This document shows positions 20,042 to 31,324 of a stretch of DNA of 37,139 nt, piece by piece (position 1 is the stretch's first letter; each line of letters begins with the position of its first letter). The stretch covers positions 226,149-263,287 of the forward strand of contig CAMPET010000004.1 of the NCBI GenBank assembly GCA_946803715.1. The letters run 5' to 3'. The stretch comes from Beroe ovata (Eukaryota; Ctenophora; Nuda; Beroida; Beroidae). A program made the translations under genes and the position numbers. The notes beneath the pieces were generated by a model. That model was not told the origin of the DNA. It worked only from the letters and a program-made list of their open reading frames with translations, and did not search any database.

Positions 20042-23000
20042 CGTGAAGTTTTGGGAATTACATGTAGGAGAGAACGCTTAGCAATTATACCGGAAAGGAT
20101 TCTTTAACCTGGTCACACAATCTGCCGGACACAATCTGCCGGATATAATCTGTTGGACATAATTTGCCGGACATAATCTGCCGGACATAATCTGTTGGAA
20201 CTAGGCATATACGTTTCGTACCTCAGGTGAGAGAAAGGATCTATACGAATAACGACAACGTACGACAGTACTTGGTCAGCTGGATACAGTTACTGAGCTC
20301 TGTTCCAGATATCGAGCTAGTTTCTCATCTCCCGATGCTCCTCGATGGTCTATTTGTGATCCTGGGGGATCAGAAGGATGAAATACGAGCCATGACGCAG
20401 CAGGTTGGTTGTAACTCATGATGGAGCAAATATGTGAATATGTCCGGCTTTGTCTATTATATGCACAGGTACACGGCACATTATCATTATATTTTATTTG
20501 AAGTTTTCAATATACCGTGGAATGATAACAACTCCAGAAACTTTTATCAGGTTCTTAACGACTTTCTGATGGAAATCAACCGACGTAACAGCACCACAAA
20601 TTTCAATGCCATGATATCTGTGTTACTGGGGCATAGTCAGAGCAGTAATCCGTCTACCCAACTCATTGCTCTTATCTGGATACTCCGATTCTTGGAGCTA
20701 GACGGCACCAACCTCACATCCTACAGGTTTGATTTATATATCCCTCTTCCGGCGTGTTTATCTCGTCATGTAAGCCTCTTCCGGCGTGTTAATCTCGTCA
20801 TGTAAGCCTCTCCCGGCGTGATCCGTTCTTGCTATTAGCATAGTACGGCATGATGATTTTTCTAATCCTGTTTCCACGTATAGTGCTGGTATACTCAACT
20901 CTGTGCTTCCCTGTCTGGCAGATCAACACAACAAGACAGACATCTTTGAGACAGCTGTCCGAACAAAGGTAGCCTTGTGACGTTGTCTTGTTGTCAATCG
21001 TGAAGTTGTGCTGTGGTATTTGCTAAACTTGATAGCTGCTGTGGGTGAAAAACAATCATCGGATATACCATTGAGTAAAAATCTATCAATTCATAAAATG
21101 ATCGATGTATTGTGTGACCATATAACTAGTTTTGCTATTATAAGTAACCAAGCGTTGTCATGTTCATTATTCCATAACGGTCTTAGTGGGTACGTACTGA
21201 ATTATCAACACAATGAAAATCGATTTTGCGACGTCAAAGTCAGGTGACAACTATCGAACATCGTGGGATAAATCTTCAGTTACACCATGATCTAGAGTAA
21301 GGAATCAGTTAAATATCTCATGGTTGACCTGCGCACATCGCTTACACGTGATCTGGGATCACATCACACATGTAATATTCCAGGATAAGCTGTTAGCACT
21401 GCTCACAGAGAGTCCGGGAACTCTGGCTGGTATGGACATAACGGACATGCTCAGTGTTCTCCTGGCACACGTGGTGCCTTCAACCCCCTACAAGGACTGT
21501 AATGGTGAGTTGGCAGTTGGTCGGATTTGAAATTGACGAGTAAGAATAAAGCCAAGCGGAGAGGAGTTGAGTAGATTGAAAGCAGTTGAAACGACGAAAC
21601 ATTGTGAATGTTATTCCAGGCCGCGAGTACGTTTCACCGTCTCAAATATCGGTGACTACCAAGATATCGGTGTTACAATGGATCCGATCACTGCACTCAC
21701 GCGTCCCTCTTAAGATGGAACATGACAAGATTTTCCCGGCCGTTATCCGGACCGTATCTGATCCCCATGATGGAGTTGTTGTCCTGTCCATACAACTTCT
21801 ATCCGCTATGTATGTGAAGACTGTAGACATAACCTGAAAACCAAGAATTTAATTTCATTTAAGCATCATAATGCTTCGATATAATTCGAATATTTTAACT
21901 CGGTGACGTGAACGATAAACTTTGTCAGGTGCATGCAAAACACGGAGCAGGACAAAACAAATTTTGAGAATTTTCTCCGGAGTTTACTGGCTAAGTTCAA
22001 GAATGACGATAAACTCCTCGACCGACGATGCTCCTTCATAATACAAACTCTATGCGCGCATGTTGACAGCGAAAAGGTACATGCTACCTTCTCTGTCCGT
22101 CATTGTAGTCTGTCCGTCACTATGATTGTTATTGGTATCTGAATGACTTCAACCCCCTCTGAAATGATTAATTGACAGTCAATACACAATTTATAATCAA
22201 TCATTACACAATTCATCAGGAATATGATATCCACAGGTATTCACTAGTCTAGCCTCGCTGCTCGCTGAGGAAGCCGACATTCTGTTCACGGCTCTGGTGG
22301 TACAGTACCTGAACTGGATACTCCTCACTTCTCCCCACCTCGCGACCCTCAGGGACACACTCAAACGAGCGTCAGCTATCCCATCTAAGCAACAGTACGG
22401 GTAAGAAGCTGATCGGCGATCGCGCTCCTTTTCTTAAAGGTTTTTACAACATTCTCACTTCTTGAGCAAAATATTTCACATGGGTCGTACTCCCAGTTGT
22501 GACGTGTAATCTAGACTTTACAATTCTAGGAAAGATGGTGAGGTTGCGGCATGTGCAGTGTTTAACACCCTCTACACCACCTGGTGTCACGATCCGGTGT
22601 CAACAATAGCACTCTGTATGATAGCACACTCTTACCACCACGCCAGCGATGTGATTCACGCCCTAGGGAACTATGAGGTTGCTATGCCATATGCAGAAAT
22701 CACTACTGATGGTGTTATGTGCCAATGATACTCAGAAATACTTATTAAAACTGCAGTAAACCTATGATGTCTAGTGAGGTGCATGATGGATTAATTATCC
22801 ATTCCTCAGATGACCGAAATGACTCTGACTGGTCTGGATAAACTTGTCCAGCTCCTCGAGAGCCCCGTTTTCTCCGCCCTACGTCTCGAACTGGTCCAAC
22901 CAGACACCAACCCAGAACTGTTCAGGAGCCTGGCGGGTGAGTTGACGAAAAACACACGTGACTACTGACCAGTAGACTTACCAAAAAACGTGACTTAACA

Positions 23001-23236
23001 AAACACGTGATACAGGTATTCTGATGTTACTCCCTCAATCGGAGGCGTTCACCCTCCTCCGCAATCGTCTGGAATGTGTGGGTGTGGTGCGGGCCGCTGA
23101 GCGGACTGAACGCGGCAAGCCGGCACCCGGCTCAGAACAAGTAGACAACAAGATGGTGAAAGAAATGCTGGCTCATTTCAACGAGATACAGGCTCAGCAT
23201 GCTCTACGAAACCGGAAAATGAGCGAGTCCCAGTAA
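18690..23236 (+). CDS. VAC14: VAC14, scaffold of the PIKfyve-FIG4 complex
   Basis: VAC14 is a HEAT-repeat scaffold that holds PIKfyve and FIG4 on endolysosomal membranes for PI(3,5)P2 turnover. Fifteen exons join in frame to 698 residues: 18690-18754, 18863-18944, 19021-19158, 19446-19565, 19688-19822, 20227-20403, 20551-20726, 20884-20968, 21384-21504, 21620-21809, 21929-22076, 22237-22400, 22530-22677, 22810-22936, 23016-23236. Family blocks are clear: [20 protein letters not shown] near the start, ALSQNP-type [20 protein letters not shown] (about 63-85), then [40 protein letters not shown] and [13 protein letters not shown]. The C-terminal FIG4-binding region has [31 protein letters not shown] and [12 protein letters not shown]. 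The human protein is 782 residues. The difference is mostly the linker between the N- and C-terminal solenoids (around residue 360 here), which is nearly absent. The 5' exons are duplicated upstream. Confidence 0.96.
20115..20198 (+). repeat. Six-copy 14-bp minisatellite in VAC14 intron 5
   Basis: Six contiguous 14-bp units follow the consensus ACATAATCTGCCGG, with TTGG variants in units 3 and 6. They end about 28 bp before exon 6, close to the region where the polypyrimidine tract and branch point would lie. Confidence 0.92.
20743..20820 (+). repeat. 2.4-copy 32-bp tandem repeat in VAC14 intron 7
   Basis: Units start at 20743, 20775 and 20807, each beginning CCTCT(T/C)CCGGCGTG. The array begins just after the exon 7 donor. 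Confidence 0.92.
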
Positions 23237-23239
23237 GGG

Positions 23240-23350
23240 GGAGTAAGGAGGGATAAGGGGAGAGGAATCAGAGGGCGGAGTAAGGAGGGATGAGGGGAGG
23301 GGAATCAGAGGGCGGAGTAAGGTGTGGATAAGGGGAAGTGAGAGATGATC
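23240..23350 (+). repeat. Three-copy 37-bp purine-rich tandem repeat in VAC14 3' UTR
   Basis: Units start at 23240, 23277 and 23314 with GGAGTAAGG. The array is almost pure A/G on the plus strand and begins immediately after the VAC14 stop codon, so it should be transcribed. Confidence 0.9.
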
Positions 23351-23649
23351 GGGTAGAAAAGTCACAGAGTTTTTCCTCATGTTGAAATATGTTTAAACTG
23401 GTACAAACGTGATCGTGATCTCTTTATATGTCTTATACAATGGGGGGCACTTGTTTCTTTCGCCATTGGAGCAAAGTAGTAAAGTGAGCCTCGATACTAT
23501 TATACTCGTTCTGTTTTCTGCGGACAGTGTCTGTTTACAATCCATTGCCACGAGTTTATACAAGTACGTCAGTGTGGACTGTGGAAAGTGGAATCTCCAT
23601 GGAGTCAGTTAGTTATGTACTGATGTACTGATGTACTGGAGCTCCAGTA

Positions 23650-24120
23650 CATCAGACCAGAACAATGTGACGATTGGACATATAATTCGTCAGAACTTGT
23701 TGAAACCACTGCATGACTGTGACGTAGGAATGCTTGCTATGGAATGTGCTGACACCAGTACGTCAGAACAGGACAATGTGACGATTGCGTATCTGATTCG
23801 TCACAACTTACTGACACCACTCCATGACTGTGGCGTAAGAGTGCTTGTGAAGGGATTCGCTGACACCACTACGTCAGAAAAGGCCTGTGTGACGGTTGGG
23901 TTACCTATTCGTCACAAATTGCTGACACCACTGCATGACTGTGACGTAGGAATGCTTGCTATGGAATGTGCTGACACCAGTTCGTCAGAACAGGACAATG
24001 TGACGATTGCGTAGGTATCTGATTCGTCACAACTTACTGACACCACTCCATGACTGTGACGTAAGAGTGCTTGTGAAGGAATTCGCTGACACCACTACGT
24101 CAGAACTGGCCTGTTTCTTC
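23650..24120 (+). repeat. 111-bp minisatellite with alternating subtypes
   Basis: Units are anchored by CRTCAGA at 23650, 23761, 23872, 23983 and 24098. Spacing is 111 bp three times and then 115 bp. Neighbouring units alternate between an A type (GAATGCTTGCTATGGAATGT) and a B type (AGAGTGCTTGTGAAGG), so the higher-order period is about 222 bp. 111 is a multiple of three, so a frame stays open across four units until a 4-bp insertion (GTAG near 24013) breaks it. The repeat has many TGACG and CGTCA half-sites (TGACGTAA, TGACGTAG, TACGTCAG). Confidence 0.9.
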
Positions 24121-24890
24121 GAAGTGCGAACCATGATCAATGGCCTGATTATAAATTAGCCTTCCTCTTACTTATATTATAGGAGTGATTTTATAATTTT
24201 ATTTATTTGCCACCATGTAAAACACGTATGTAAAATAGGTTAATGATGGTTTGTATTTGCACATAAACGCATGAAAACGCACGAAACGCATGTTAGGATC
24301 TGGTGATTGCGGGTAACTAGATAAGGTGGAGTGAACTCGATAAGTTGGAGTGAACTGGTTATCTGAACTTTTCCTGCAGATATAGTAATTATTTGTTTAA
24401 TTTTATCATAAGTGAGAAATTGTGCGTTGTCGTTAATTGATTTTGTTGAGATAATGAAATTGTTCTTAATTTCCGATTCCATGTTTTTTGGTTTTCAGTT
24501 AAATAACTTGTTATCATTGACTTTGATACAGCGATAAGACATTTTATTCAACCAGATTTTTAACTGTTGAGTTTTTCGGGTTTGCAACGACGATTTGACT
24601 TAATTTTTAGTTTCCCTAAATCCAGATCTAAGTGGTTGTGTTGATATCCTTGGTACGTGTGTTGATATAATATTTGATTTTGTGTGCGCAGGATCCGCTC
24701 CTATCCGTTTTTCACTTTCGGGGTCACCCAGAGGACAGCAATAGGGGAATCCCACTATAACTGTTCTATTATATGACGTTACAAACATGATATCTAGTAG
24801 TGAAGCTGAGGTGACTACTAGCTAGTTACATATATAACGTTATTGAAGAAGACGTCCCAAGCACTAACCCTCCCCCCTTCCTCCATAGCC

Positions 24891-26456
24891 ATGTCACGAC
24901 CCTACGGATACGGGGGGTACGGTGGCTACGCTCCACCCGGCCAGCCGGGCGGAGCTGGGTACAGCTACCCACCTCGTGCGGGCTATGCACCTGCAGCAGG
25001 TGGCCCACCTCCTCCTCCCAGACAATACCCGCCCGGGTACGGGCCGGGATATGGCCCGCAGTACCCGCCCAACCAGCAGGGTGGTTACCAGGGATACCAG
25101 CAGCAAGCGCCGGGTTACGGCATGCCGGGCTTCAGACCACCAACTACACAACCTCAGGTAAGCGGGCTGTTCATCCAAAGATTAACCTTATTTGGTTGCA
25201 TATAATGCATAATGCATAGGTCATAAAACAACTTATTTTTTGAAATCGACAGATTGAAATAATCACTTTGCTAGACGTTTAAACACGTCAAACTCAATTC
25301 AATTTGACGTCTGTACTCTACATGAAATATAATTGCGTCGTGCAGATAATGATGCGCTGTCGATCTTATTAGAGGTGTCAGCAGGTTTTGATGAACATAT
25401 TGAGCATCCAGGATATTTCAGCACTATTCTTATAACTACATACCTTCACACTCCGCAGTGACGTATGTAGGAGAGCTCATCTGATTATTTCACATCCCAT
25501 CCCATTATTCGCCTGAATCTCCTAACCTCACACTTTCGTCCTCCAACCAATCCCGCCTAACACTAACAACCCCATATGCATATCTCCACCTCCACGCCAG
25601 TCTAACAACCCCATATCTCAAGTCACATATCTACAGTCAGTCTAACTATCTTCTCCCTATTTTCAGGGATACACACCTGTGGTTAGCGGAGCGTTCACAC
25701 CTAGCACAACTGCGTATAACACCGCCACGCCTCCTGTATCAGCTGGCTATTCAAGCACAAGCACTGGACCCACGCCGGGAAATTGCACACCACCGGTATG
25801 TGGTGCTAATTGTACACCCATGTTTCACTGTTTCAATAATATCTTAGTTCTTAGAAAATAGGGAAATGTCATCATTAACGTCGTTATTGAGGAGCATTTG
25901 CTAATGGCTATGAGTTATGACATTGTTGCAGCTTTTATGTTGCAAAGTGTGGTCTTGACGTTTTTTCATTAATAAATAATGAGTAATGAATCCCCACACG
26001 TAACATTTCACAACTTCGCCAATCCCCATCCCCGTGTTTAACCTCACTACTCCTCCCCCCTCCTTACCACCTGTGTTTATAACCTCACCTCTCCTTACCC
26101 CCTCTACTTACCACCTGTGTTTATAACCTCACCACTCCTCACCCCTCACCTCACCACCTGTGTTTATAACCTCACCTCTCCTCCCCCTCACCTCACCCCT
26201 TGTGTTTATAAACACCCCACAACACACCACGNACCACCTGTGTTTATAACCTCACCTCTCCTTACCCCCTCTCCTTACCACCTGTGTTTATAACCTCACC
26301 TCTCCTCACCCCCACTCCTCGCCCCCTTCAGATGTACCGGGGTCCTGCTCCTGCAGCAAGACCGGCGCCACCTCCCCCTCTCGGAGGCCAGCACGCCATG
26401 ACCAGGCCATCTCTCCCCGTTGTGCCTGATTCCTTCCCCGAGCTCGAAACTCTCAG
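24891..26456 (+). CDS. Gly/Pro/Tyr-rich protein, first three exons; possibly VPS37-like
   Basis: Three exons join in frame: 24891-25157, 25667-25795 and 26332-26456 (phase 2 end). They encode about 173 residues starting MSRPYGYGGYGGYAPPGQPG. The composition is low-complexity Gly/Pro/Tyr/Gln (PPGYGPGYGPQYPP, GGYQGYQQQAPGYG), then Ser/Thr/Pro-rich. The last visible residues are VVPDSFPELETL followed by a split Ser/Arg codon. The ATG has a good context (GCC before ATG) and all donors and acceptors are consensus. The 'FPELETL' end resembles the entry to the Mod(r) domain of VPS37 (ESCRT-I) after a disordered N-terminus. PEF-family calcium proteins (peflin-like) and annexin A7/A11 also have such N-termini, so the identity stays open. 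I could not find the following exon before the next gene at about 31 kb. Confidence 0.65.
25158..25666 (+). other. Intron 1 of the Gly/Pro/Tyr-rich gene
   Basis: A 509-bp intron. It has an imperfect repeat of TCTAACAACCCCATAT near 25556-25625 and otherwise nothing recognisable. Confidence 0.6.
26030..26325 (+). repeat. ~43-bp pyrimidine-rich minisatellite in intron 2 of the Gly/Pro/Tyr-rich gene
   Basis: About six units contain CTGTGTTTATAACCTCACC, starting near 26071, 26115, 26158, 26200, 26238 and 26282. The single N at 26232 falls in the degenerate stretch between units 4 and 5, so copy number may be wrong in the assembly. The array runs up to the exon 3 acceptor and supplies its polypyrimidine tract. 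Confidence 0.9.
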
Positions 26457-27674
26457 GTATGAATTGTGTCCAGGTCGGGAAGTATTTGATTTAGAAGTGG
26501 GTGGGGTCGGGTGCGGCTACGTTTTTTTAATATGGATCGCGTTTACCAGCTAGCGGTCTGTCGACCAGAGTGAAGTATCGTTATGACAAAATAACCATCT
26601 GGAATTCAAATTTAAACACATCCCGATTCCCACCACCATGATAAATACAATCCGCTGTATGAAAGTATAGTGCGGCGAGTTGTGGAATATTGCTGTTCGC
26701 GAGCGATCCGTGATGAAACTCGCAGTCTGAATATATATATGTATGAACAGCAAGTCCTCCTATTAAAGACAATGGCGCTGAGCTGGAAAATTGTGAATAT
26801 ACACGACCCAATTGCAATGATTTATTCACGGGAATACGAGTGCCATGCCTCTTCAAGTTCACAACAATATACGTGAGCTGGACTCAACATCACAGCCTCA
26901 CGATTCGCTGTGCACGACTGCATTGTCTACGATAATATCTGCTTCTTGACATGCCATTCAGATTTATAACCGCCACTCACCCAAGCCATGTTAGTCATGT
27001 CAAGTGTCCGAAATCACTTAACCATGCTAAATAGCGTGATAATAAGGGGAGGGTGTGTCGTTTAGAGCTGTTAATCAAATTGTGACAAGCTGTAATATCA
27101 GGCATGGTTATGATAACAGATGGGATACAGATGTATGCAGGCCGCCGCATATCATATACTGACAGAGCATGATTCAGCATATGCTATGCGTGCCGAGGAG
27201 GTATCATCATCAGTGCCTGTGGCATTTATTAACAGTTAGCCACCACTATCATGGAATATGGATTAACCCACATAGAATATCCCAAATATTGTATCCCTCG
27301 TGGTGCTGTATAATTCTCTATCAGCATGGTTATGATTATAAATAGGGGGTTAATACTATCCGAAGTTGATCAAGGGTAAGATTTGTCCCTGATCAAAATC
27401 TTTAATTTCCGGGCATACTTGGATATGAAGTCTAATTAGAACTCGACTGCGATGTTTAGATACATAGACGTTCCCTTTGCTGACACCTCTAAATTGGGGA
27501 CCTTTGAAAAGGGGTGAGACCGTCATCAGCGCCTTGACAACATAATAACTTATTAATTGGACAAATTTCTGAATAAATGTTTGTGAAATGGTTTCTACCA
27601 GTAGGATTCGGATAACACTCACCTGCAACGTGTAACTCGGCCAAAATGATATGTTTACGAGACTATATTAAGAT

Positions 27675-27774
27675 CACGTGACGCGTTGCGTACCGCGTGA
27701 CGCGTTGCGTAGCAGCAGCAGTTGTCATGACAACACGTGGTATAGGACACGTGATGACTGATGAGGGACACGTG
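27675..27774. promoter_or_regulatory. Cluster of four CACGTG E-boxes
   Basis: CACGTG occurs at 27675-27680, 27734-27739, 27748-27753 and 27769-27774, that is four palindromic E-boxes in 100 bp. Nearby are ACGTGAC and a duplicated GCGTGACGCGTTGCGTA (27680-27711). CACGTG is the core site of USF, MAX/MYC, MITF/TFE and CLOCK-BMAL1-type bHLH factors. Function is inferred only from clustering. Confidence 0.5.
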
Positions 27775-28261
27775 ATACGGACGTGACATCGGGTGTAACG
27801 TGAGTAACTCCTATAATTGTATTACCATGGTCGTTACATACTCTGCAGTAACAGCAGTGATATTGCAGCAGCTGCATAATGTCGCCGCAGTGCCCACAAT
27901 ATATATATGGTAGTTCTTCACTCATTGCAGTCTGGTAGCTTTATCCAATTACTATAGCATAACACGATTCACGTGGAAAATAACGATGCTATTTTCAGAT
28001 TCATTAAATTAGTTATCAGTTAGTTGGGGTCCCATGTGATTGACCAAAGAAGGTCCCCATTCCTTTTTCCCAGTAACCTATTCAGTAGGTATGCAGTGCA
28101 TACTATGCACTGCTCTGTGGGCACTGCTCACGCGACGCCGTATCGACCACTATAGAATGAGGCCTTTTCTCAATTTCTGTCCAGCATTTGAAAACCGTTC
28201 ATTTTATCTCCCAACATCAATGAAAACCTCCAGATGAATGATAGCAAAAAGCTTTTTGCAC

Positions 28262-28310
28262 GTCCATAATGAACGTTCATAATGAACGTTTATAATGAAC
28301 GGTTCATTAT
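28262..28310. repeat. ATAATGAACGTT tandem and inverted cluster
   Basis: Three direct copies of (C/T)ATAATGAACG are followed by the inverted form GTTCATTAT, so the last unit forms a small hairpin. Confidence 0.85.
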
Positions 28311-28435
28311 CACGTCCGTATATGAGCTGTCTTGTGACTGCTTGAGTGGTTAAGTGCTGCTGCCTATAGCATTTTAAGTAATTATAGAACACGATAAACG
28401 CTGTTAGTTATTAACACACAGTTGTTCATCAAAAT

Positions 28436-28650
28436 TGACTTATAACCCCTTTTCTCATGTGATAGCCCCTTCCAAATCCCTCATATGCTAACCCCTTTCT
28501 TCATCTGACAATCCCATTCCACATCTGACTATAACCCTTTCCTCATCTGACAATCCCTTTCCTCATCTGACAAACCCTTTCCTCATCAGATAACCCCATT
28601 CCTCATCTGACAAACCCTTTCTTCATCAGATAACCCCTTTCCTCATCTGA
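28436..28650 (+). repeat. ~18-bp tandem array (CCTTTCCTCATCTGACAA type)
   Basis: About eleven degenerate units with the core CC(T/A)TTCCTCATCTGA and alternating CAATC/TAACC spacers. The units become more uniform toward the right. Confidence 0.9.
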
Positions 28651-28864
28651 AAATGACAACACAGGATAATAATATGGTAACAGATGCGAGCAACTCGATC
28701 ATGTTACACGTTTCCATACAGTATGTTCTATGCTGTACCGTATGTGCAACACATCCGTTCTATCCTATTACTCTATGTCAATACAAGTGTTGTATCATTG
28801 GTTGTTCATCTCTTGCTGTTCTGTGGCTTGATGTCAATATTCGTCGATATTGATAATGCGTGGG

Positions 28865-29020
28865 GTATGACACCACTCATCATTGACACCACATATTATT
28901 GACACCACTATGTTTTGAAACCACTATGTTTTGGAACCACTATGTTTTGACACCACCTTACATTGACACCACTTTACATTGACACCACCTTACATTGACA
29001 TTTGACACCACTATATATAT
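28865..29020 (+). repeat. ~18-bp tandem array (TGACACCAC type)
   Basis: About nine units of (T)TGACACCAC(T/C)T followed by TACAT or ATGTTT. It starts about 200 bp after the preceding array. Confidence 0.9.
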
Positions 29021-31324
29021 TGACGCCGCAATTGAACAACCAGATGTAAGGATGCAAGATAGACCAGCTATATACTGGGGTAAGGAACCAGTATCTCAAC
29101 CTGTATTATCATAACCACGCACCAACTCTCTCACTGTCACGATGCATTATTCAATTTAGTGATGTGTTCCCGTGGCTGTCTAACAGCAGGGCGTACGATG
29201 TGTTTGTGTATGCTTGTGGGTGTGTGTGTGACATTAATCTAGCAGTTAAGGATGTAATTGGAATTACTTCGGATGCATTAATCATCACACAGGTGTCAGT
29301 TATGCACCGCGCTCACAATGAATTGGGTTGTCCAGTGTTCAACTTATCCCGCTTGCACTTTGCACTGACCTTCTCTAACGGGTTACAATGTGTGCACTAT
29401 GCAGTTTTTATAGTATCTGTCGAATATAACTCAACCGATGTTGCGGTATTCCGTGGAAAGATTCCTACAACTGAAACATCATCTCTCTATTGACACGAGG
29501 TCTTTTCTGAGTAAACCGTCTGCAATTACCCATCTGTAATAACGCGAACTCGGAAGATACCGGTATTACATACAAAAGCTGATATATCCCCCAGACTAAA
29601 TAATAGTGGCAGTAGTTATTGATCTATACCGATAATCAGCATATAATTGACGTCATGAATAATAGCTGCAGCTGGTGATGCTTATTAGCCCTACTACCGA
29701 TCAACAGCAACACATCTATTTTGTCCACGCATCTTTGATATTATAAAAGCGGTGGATCATTATTCATTATCAGTGGTATAGGTATTGTAGGATCCACTCC
29801 TGATTTCACACTCTATTATACCCCTCATCTTCTTATTTTCGGCATAGAGGTGACCTCGACAATACTGACTATTATAGCTGTTTCTTTCGGTAGTTGATGG
29901 TGTCAAGTAGTATTAATGTTAATAGTGTCAAGCTTGATCGCTGATAGTGTGATACTATTGACCATTGCGATAGCTCTAATGACCGATATCAGATATGTAT
30001 AATCTGATGTTATGAATGAGACAATGAAGATAGATATTATTATGTTCAAACAGATCGTAGCTATAGCACCTACACACACACACACACCCACTTAGTGCCA
30101 CGCTGTGAAATTGTATAATGTATACCTAAATCTCCTCCCCCCTAACACCTGCTCAGGTGACATAGATTGGTGTCGTGCAATATATCCGTAGTACTCATAT
30201 ATTGTCATCAACTTCACTCCAGCTTCATATTATAGTTCGCAAGCTTCGATATTATGTATTGCACCGGTATCACAGTCATGACACTACTCTATATTACGAT
30301 AGACTGATTTGTCTATCAGAATTTAGAGTAGTGTGATGGCTATTATATGGTATGGTACCTTAAGCCTCATACCATATCATGAGACCCATGCAGTTACCTA
30401 GCTGTGTAACCATGGTAATTTCTAGCACACGTCTAGCTCTCCCATTCCTCTCTCTCTCACATTATTCTACACACTATAATTCTGGACTACTCCACTTCAA
30501 CACCGACTATGTGGATACAGCAGTGGCTGAAAGATAAGCACTGCTACCATCTGCGCCACACCAATACTTTCTCATCCATGCCCATTGTTTACACTCCAAG
30601 AGTGAATCATTGTTTCCAATTTGTTCCCCTCCATCTTGACTCCTCCCCCGCGTGGAATATCATCTACCAATCGAATTTTCCATTGTTTCACCCCCCCCCC
30701 TTTCGCACCTATTCAGTAGGATTATATACTTGTATAATTGAGTGTCAGCTGTTGTATCAGCTGCCGCGTGTAAGATTATGGAAGTGTTCAGTAGTAGTGT
30801 GTGTGAAGCAATGGTCTCGTTGATAATTATTGTCTCACGACGTAACGATAACTGAATGTATTGTTATTTGTTGTTAGCTTTTCAGCTGTCTATTCTTTAA
30901 TCTTTGTCCTTACTTTTCTCGGAAGTTTACTTGTTATTGTTTAGCCCAACTTCGAAATCCCTTTCTATGGAGAAGTATTGAAGCAACCTAGACAGTTTAT
31001 TGTGACATAAGATTGCGCAATATTTCCAACCCTCATGAGTCATAATAATGATTCGATTATGACATCAGAAGAATGAACTGCACAGTTTTTGACATCACTC
31101 TGTAGTAGCTACAGAGTCTGTACAAGCTAGCCAGAAATAAGTCCCATGTGGCGATTCTTACTGGATTTGCAGCGATGATTATTGGTATTTCGCAGATTTT
31201 ATCTTTCGTTGTCGGTTCACTGTATTCTGTTTCTTGTAGTTTTGTCTCATTTCGATCCCACCTATCACACATCCCCTATCACTATCATTCATGTTCCATT
31301 GTTCCTAACTCTAGTTCTATAGCG

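Larger units (their letters stand above)
23237..24890. other. Non-coding interval after VAC14 with tandem repeats
   Basis: This stretch holds the VAC14 3' UTR and the upstream region of the Gly/Pro/Tyr-rich gene. Its content is dominated by the 37-bp array at 23240, the 111-bp array at 23650 and a two-copy 22-bp repeat (GATAAGGTGGAGTGAACT) near 24320-24358. I see no conserved gene. Confidence 0.6.
26457..31324. other. Long non-coding interval (intron and/or intergenic)
   Basis: Nearly 4.9 kb without a gene I can support. It should contain the continuation of the Gly/Pro/Tyr-rich gene, but no exon is recognisable. Visible features are the E-box cluster at 27675-27774, the inverted GAACGTT cluster at 28262-28310, two tandem arrays (28436-28650 and 28865-29020) and the 17-bp dispersed motif at 29062. 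The open frames of 60-110 codons lack family resemblance, and several start from GTG or TTG only. Confidence 0.5.

Noticed and set aside
23631-24014. 127-codon repeat-containing frame
   Set aside because: It is open because the minisatellite unit is a multiple of three. A 4-bp insertion breaks it after four units, and no conserved domain or splice context supports it.
28436-29020. Tandem arrays considered as CRISPR-like
   Set aside because: Units are contiguous and degenerate with no unique spacers, and the genome is clearly an intron-bearing animal genome.
29162-29493. 109-codon frame on the plus strand
   Set aside because: It opens only from GTG (the first in-frame ATG is far inside), contains no recognisable domain and has no good splice sites that would link it to a gene.
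28076-30720. Shared 14-mer ACCTATTCAGTAGG at 28076 and 30707, with a variant upstream of VAC14
   Set aside because: A 14-base match is expected by chance a few times in a window of this length, and the flanks do not align.
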